From: Moraxellaceae bacterium
Lineage (GTDB): Bacteria > Pseudomonadota > Gammaproteobacteria > Pseudomonadales > Moraxellaceae
NCBI GenBank assembly: GCA_030684415.1
Contig: JAUXNL010000079.1
Span: 1 to 7,000 of the forward strand
Length of the DNA: 7,000 bases
Direction: 5' to 3'
Part shown: piece by piece, positions 4,097 to 7,000 of the stretch
Layout: the number at the start of each line of letters is the position of its first letter
How positions within the stretch are numbered: the first letter of the stretch is position 1
The notes under the pieces: generated by a model
Databases searched by the model: none
What the model was told of the DNA's origin: nothing
The model's input: the letters and a program-made list of their open reading frames with translations, nothing else
Program-made: the position numbers and the translations under genes

Positions 4097-4753
4097 TCAG
4101 GCCGGCGGCTCACGGAACCTCGTCCCTCGCAGAACGTCTTGCAAGGGGAACACGATGTTGAAGTTGTGCGTTTGCATGAGATCGCGGCGGTGGTGCAAGT
4201 CGTGATGCTCGCGCATCTGCCGGATACCCGGCAGCCGTGCCAATGGATGGGTAGGCGGCAGATGTTCACAAGCATGGAAGAATTCGTAACTGAGATAACC
4301 CGCCAGCAAAGACGCTGCAAACAGTGCCGCCACATTGGTATTGAGCAGCCCCAGCAAAACATACGCCGGCAACACCAGCAGCAGGCTGTACACCACGATC
4401 AGCCAGGCCGGGAAGAAAATCACGCGCCAGTCCTGCGGCGTTTCGAACTGCATGCGGCCTTGTACAAAGAAACTGTGATGGTCGCCGGTATGGCGCTGGT
4501 AGAAGAGCCGGCCCCAAGGCCGTTTCCGGTGCCCGAGCTCAAGGTGCACGGTGTATTCGCCCCAGTTGAAAAAAACGAGGGCCACCGGCACGGCGAGCCA
4601 CTCCCAACCCTGCACGGCTTGCAACTGCATCAGCAGAAAAGCGATCAAGGCCATGCCCAGCCCGAACACAAAGCCGCCGTGCCACCAGGCGTTGTAGCGG
4701 GGATGAATGGCGGCGCGGTAGCGCGCGCGAAAAGCATCAACATCGTGCGCCAT
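4097..4753 (-). CDS. Membrane fatty acid hydroxylase / sterol desaturase family protein
   Basis: A 218-residue integral membrane protein of the diiron fatty acid hydroxylase superfamily, whose members hydroxylate or desaturate lipid substrates with O2. The histidine clusters that bind iron are visible: H70-x4-H75 (HLELGH), H88-x3-HH93 (HTGDHH), H160-x3-H164 with H169, and H184-x2-HH188 (HDLHH) with H196. Hydrophobic segments lie at about 24-45, 52-68, 112-135 and 141-158, so the His-rich loops should share the cytoplasmic face. The frame is open upstream to 4909, but that part has no family similarity. ATG 4753 is chosen because AGGAGA lies 7 bases upstream. The substrate cannot be deduced. 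The gene is convergent with the 3520-4035 gene and is not in an operon with lipid genes. Confidence 0.9.
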   Translation of the reverse strand: MAHDVDAFRARYRAAIHPRYNAWWHGGFVFGLGMALIAFLLMQLQAVQGWEWLAVPVALVFFNWGEYTVHLELGHRKRPWGRLFYQRHTGDHHSFFVQGRMQFETPQDWRVIFFPAWLIVVYSLLLVLPAYVLLGLLNTNVAALFAASLLAGYLSYEFFHACEHLPPTHPLARLPGIRQMREHHDLHHRRDLMQTHNFNIVFPLQDVLRGTRFREPPA

Positions 4754-4760
4754 GCAAACG

Positions 4761-4766
4761 TCTCCT
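4761..4766 (-). promoter_or_regulatory. Shine-Dalgarno site that fixes the hydroxylase start
   Basis: AGGAGA on the minus strand lies 7 bases before ATG 4753. It selects this codon over the longer open frame that begins at 4909. Confidence 0.75.
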
Positions 4767-5030
4767 GAAGTGCTGTGCCGATCATGAACGACGCGCGATG
4801 AACCGCAGGCCATGGACCGGCGAGAGGGCAATACCCGTTGAATAGTAGCCAGAGCAGCCCGGCTGTCGTGACAATCCGCGCCAGTCGGCCAGAGGCACTG
4901 GTCATGCACACCACCGACAGCTCATCCTGACTCACCGCGCCATTTGCCCGGCCCACCTACCTGGCCAGCCCCGACGGCCCCACACCGCTCGGCCGCCGAC
5001 ATACACCACAGACAAACACCCGCCTGCCTA

Positions 5031-5051
5031 CCCACACCCACACCCACACCC
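5031..5051 (+). repeat. Short tandem repeat (cccaca)3 in the CPXCG leader
   Basis: Three copies of the hexamer cccaca plus a final ccc run directly into the ribosome binding site of the next gene. The whole stretch from about 4979 is nearly free of G on this strand, so the transcript leader would be unstructured. Copy number could vary by slippage. Confidence 0.6.
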
Positions 5052-5057
5052 GAGGAG
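5052..5057 (+). promoter_or_regulatory. Shine-Dalgarno site that fixes the CPXCG protein start
   Basis: GAGGAG lies 8 bases before ATG 5066. This favours 5066 over the in-frame ATG at 5090 and over the out-of-frame ATG at 5059. Confidence 0.7.
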
Positions 5058-5065
5058 CATGCAAC

Positions 5066-5266
5066 ATGACCCGCAACCGGATTGAACCCATGGCAGCGAC
5101 GTGCCCGTATTGTGGCGAGCCCATCACCCTGCTGATCGACTGCTCCGAGCCTTCTCAGCGCTATGTGGAGGACTGCGAAGTGTGCTGCCGGCCCATGACC
5201 GTGCAGGTCGAGATCCCTGAGGATGGCCCGCCGGATGTCTGGCTGACCGATGAAAATGACGCCTGA
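5066..5266 (+). CDS. CPXCG motif-containing cysteine-rich protein
   Basis: A 66-residue protein of the CPXCG cysteine-rich family. Six cysteines are placed as expected for a small zinc-binding fold: CPYCG (C13, C16), C26 in LLIDCSEPSQ, and CEVCCRP (C37, C40, C41). The tail EIPEDGPPDVWLTDENDA is acidic, as is usual for the family. The conserved part starts at about residue 10, so residues 1-9 are variable. ATG 5090 (residue 9) is possible, but the GAGGAG site supports 5066. It is a cytoplasmic protein of unknown role; zinc binding is inferred from the cysteine pattern. It is preceded by a C/A-rich leader and followed after 131 bases by the acyl-CoA ligase gene on the same strand, possibly in one transcript since no canonical terminator intervenes. 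Confidence 0.92.
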   Translation: MTRNRIEPMAATCPYCGEPITLLIDCSEPSQRYVEDCEVCCRPMTVQVEIPEDGPPDVWLTDENDA

Positions 5267-5397
5267 GCCACACCGGCGGCACCAGATGGCATGCCGGTCA
5301 GGGTATCGCCCAGACTTGACGGGTAGCCTCGGGCGGCCCGATGGGATAAAAAAGCCGGCTACAGATAAAACCCGTCAGCCACAGACAAGGACCTCCC

Positions 5398-7000
5398 ATG
5401 ACTGCCCAGAGCGATTACCTCTCCCCCCTTGACGCCTTCGCCCGTCAGGTCAGCGCTATGCCCGACACCGTCTGCTTCGTGCAGCCCACCGGCGGTGGCG
5501 CGCTGCGCGAATACACCTGGAAGCAGGCCGATGACGAAGCCCGCCGCATGGCGGCCCATATCGCCTCGCTCGGCTTGCCCGCCGGCAGCCATATCGGCCT
5601 GCTCTCCAAGAACTGCGCCGAATGGATTCTCTGCGACCTCGCCATCTGGATGGCCGGCCATGTGAGCGTGCCGCTGTACCCCACGCTGGCCGCCAAGACG
5701 GTGAACCAGATCCTGCTGCACAGTGAGGCGAAGCTACTGTTTGTCGGCAAGCTCGACGACTGGGACAGCATGAAGGCCGGCGTGCCCGCCGACCTGCCCG
5801 GCATCGCCTTTTCACTGGCGCCCGACGATGCCCGCCGCCGCTACCCGGTGTGGACTGACATCGTGGCGGCAAATGCGCCTCTGGCCACGGTCGCCACGCT
5901 GCCCGGCGACCAGCTCGCCACCATCGTCTACACCTCCGGCACCACCGGCATGCCCAAGGGCGTGATGCAGGACTTCGCGCGCATGGCCGTTATCGGCGTG
6001 CGTGCCGGCAAAATCTACGGCATGTCCACGGGCGACCGCCTGATTTCCTATCTGCCGCTGTCGCATGTGGCCGAACGCTGCGCTGTTGAACTGGCCATGA
6101 TCTACAACGGCATGAAGGTGTTTTTTGCCGAATCGCTGGACACCTTTGCGGCCGACATCCAGCGTGCACGGCCCACGGTGTTTTTTGCCGTGCCGCGCAT
6201 CTGGAGCAAGTTCTACCAGAAGGTGAGCGAGCAGATGCCACCGAAAAAGCTGCGTCTGCTGCTCTCGATTCCGCTGCTGGGTGGCGTGGTGCGGCGCAAG
6301 CTGCTGACCGCGCTGGGTCTGAACGAATGCCGTCTGGCGCTGTCTGGCGCCGCTGCGCTCTCTCCTGAAATCATTGGCTGGTACAACCGCCTAGGCCTCG
6401 AAATCCTCGAGGTGTACGGCATGACTGAAAATATGGCGTGGTCGCACACTACGCGCTTGGGCGATCAGCGCATCGGCTCGGTCGGCAAGCCGAACCCCGG
6501 TGTCGAGTGCCGGCTGGCCGAAAGCGGTGAAATTCTCGTGAAAAGCCCGGGCAGCATGCTCGGCTACTACAAAGAGCCACAGATGAGCGCGGATGCGTTT
6601 GTCGACGGCGACTGGCTGCGCACCGGCGACAAGGGCGAGATCGACAGTGAAGGCCGTCTGCGCATCACCGGTCGCATCAAGGAAATCTTCAAGACCAGCA
6701 AAGGCAAGTATGTCGCCCCGGCGCCCATCGAGAACAAGCTCGCGGGCCAACGCGGCATCGAGCTGGTCAGCGTGGTCGGCGACAACATGGGCCAACCGAT
6801 CGCGCTGGTGAACCTGACCCCCGAAGAAAAAGAGCGCCTGACGCACAGCCACGAGCGCGAGCATTTCACCAAAGAGCTTGAGCACCTGCGCCTGCATGTG
6901 AACGAGACGCTGGACCCGCATGAGCAACTGGCCTGCATCGTGGTAGTGAAGGAGCCGTGGACGGTGGAAAACGGCCTCATCACGCCCACACTCAAGATCA
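5398..7000 (+). CDS. Long-chain acyl-CoA ligase (AMP-binding), 3' end cut by window
   Basis: The visible 534 residues form an adenylate-forming enzyme of the long-chain fatty acid-CoA ligase type. It activates a fatty acid with ATP to an acyl-adenylate and transfers it to CoA. Core motifs are intact: P-loop YTSGTTGMPKG (178-188), YLPLSHVAER (218-227), adenine-binding EVYGMTE (338-344), TGD (409-411) with the ribose-binding Asp, hinge region GRIKEIFKTSKGKY (425-438), and the catalytic-lysine region NGLITPTLK (525-533), where the window ends. Only a few tens of residues should be missing. AAGGA (5387-5391) with a 6-base spacer supports ATG 5398. After the P-loop the sequence reads VMQDF; many relatives have VMHTF or similar. 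Related proteins have roughly 550-600 residues. No signal peptide is seen; it is likely cytoplasmic or peripheral to the membrane. The preferred chain length is unknown. Confidence 0.93.
   Translation, partial: MTAQSDYLSPLDAFARQVSAMPDTVCFVQPTGGGALREYTWKQADDEARRMAAHIASLGLPAGSHIGLLSKNCAEWILCDLAIWMAGHVSVPLYPTLAAKTVNQILLHSEAKLLFVGKLDDWDSMKAGVPADLPGIAFSLAPDDARRRYPVWTDIVAANAPLATVATLPGDQLATIVYTSGTTGMPKGVMQDFARMAVIGVRAGKIYGMSTGDRLISYLPLSHVAERCAVELAMIYNGMKVFFAESLDTFAADIQRARPTVFFAVPRIWSKFYQKVSEQMPPKKLRLLLSIPLLGGVVRRKLLTALGLNECRLALSGAAALSPEIIGWYNRLGLEILEVYGMTENMAWSHTTRLGDQRIGSVGKPNPGVECRLAESGEILVKSPGSMLGYYKEPQMSADAFVDGDWLRTGDKGEIDSEGRLRITGRIKEIFKTSKGKYVAPAPIENKLAGQRGIELVSVVGDNMGQPIALVNLTPEEKERLTHSHEREHFTKELEHLRLHVNETLDPHEQLACIVVVKEPWTVENGLITPTLKI

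Larger units (their letters stand above)
4754..5065. other. 312-base divergent intergenic region
   Basis: This region separates the minus-strand hydroxylase start from the plus-strand CPXCG start and should hold both promoters. I find no convincing sigma-70 pair: on the minus strand TTGTCA (4874-4869) and TACTAT (4847-4842) are 21 bases apart. The right part, about 4979-5051, is strikingly C/A-rich and ends in a short tandem repeat. No gene is supported, although a minus-strand frame from 4905 encodes a short hydrophobic stretch by what appears to be chance. Confidence 0.55.

Noticed and set aside
4139..4768. A 209-codon plus-strand frame over the hydroxylase gene
   Set aside because: It is antisense to a gene with intact histidine motifs, and its translation is low in hydrophobic order and lacks motifs.
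4842..4874. TTGTCA / TACTAT as a minus-strand promoter for the hydroxylase gene
   Set aside because: The 21-base spacing is outside the usual 16-18 range.
4645..4905. A minus-strand frame whose beginning encodes a hydrophobic stretch (TTAGLLWLLFNGYCPLAGPW)
   Set aside because: It could suggest a small membrane protein, but no ribosome binding site sits near ATG 4905, most of the frame overlaps the hydroxylase in another frame, and codon use is not convincing.
5316..5377. TTGACG (5316-5321) with GATAAA (5345-5350) as a promoter, and the inverted pair tgacgggt (5317-5324) / acccgtca (5370-5377), before the acyl-CoA ligase gene
   Set aside because: The hexamer spacing is 23 bases, and an 8-bp inverted repeat 45 bases apart is weak evidence alone. 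It could be an operator, but I cannot support it.

Overview
The window is high-GC DNA with tightly spaced, mostly plus-strand genes. It reads as chromosomal DNA from a Proteobacterium, most likely Gamma- or Betaproteobacteria. This rests on the families present: a VF530-type DNA-binding protein, a CPXCG zinc-ribbon protein, two small lysine-rich proteins of types I associate with these classes, a short RRM protein and a FadD-type acyl-CoA ligase. I saw no phage genes, transposase, CRISPR array, tRNA or rRNA. The gene content looks like ordinary chromosomal backbone. The less ordinary material lies between the genes.

Layout. 1-75: last 24 codons of a membrane protein. 76-485: a 410-base gap with a degenerate palindromic repeat and a run of five consecutive hairpins (180-337). 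486-1435: two genes overlapping by ATGA, a spermidine-synthase-like Rossmann-fold protein and a VF530 family DNA-binding protein. 1436-1706: a gap with two GC-rich hairpins and a possible 45-codon upstream ORF whose stop overlaps the next start. 1707-1949: a single-RRM RNA-binding protein. 2156-2446: an L7/L12 C-terminal-domain-like protein with a C-terminal membrane anchor. 2447-2858: a gap with a long palindrome and a perfect bidirectional terminator. 2859-2969 (minus) and 3170-3352 (plus): divergent lysine-rich small proteins sharing a 200-base intergenic region that holds a 12-bp inverted repeat. 3520-4035: a conserved-looking protein of unknown function. 4097-4753 (minus): a membrane diiron fatty acid hydroxylase/sterol desaturase family enzyme, convergent with the previous gene. 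5066-5266: a CPXCG cysteine-rich protein behind a C/A-rich leader. 5398-7000: most of a long-chain acyl-CoA ligase, cut by the window end at its last catalytic motif.

How the genes relate. Only the pair at 486-1435 is an obvious translationally coupled operon. The others are separated by 60-400 bases and look like independent units. Several encode small nucleic-acid-associated or ribosome-related proteins (VF530, RRM, L7/L12-like, lysine-rich). The last part concerns lipids (hydroxylase and acyl-CoA ligase), although these two are on opposite strands and 645 bases apart. No multi-gene system that would count as a new defence or metabolic pathway is evident. The best candidates for something undescribed are the hairpin array at 180-337, the uORF coupled to the RRM gene and the inverted repeat between the lysine-rich genes.
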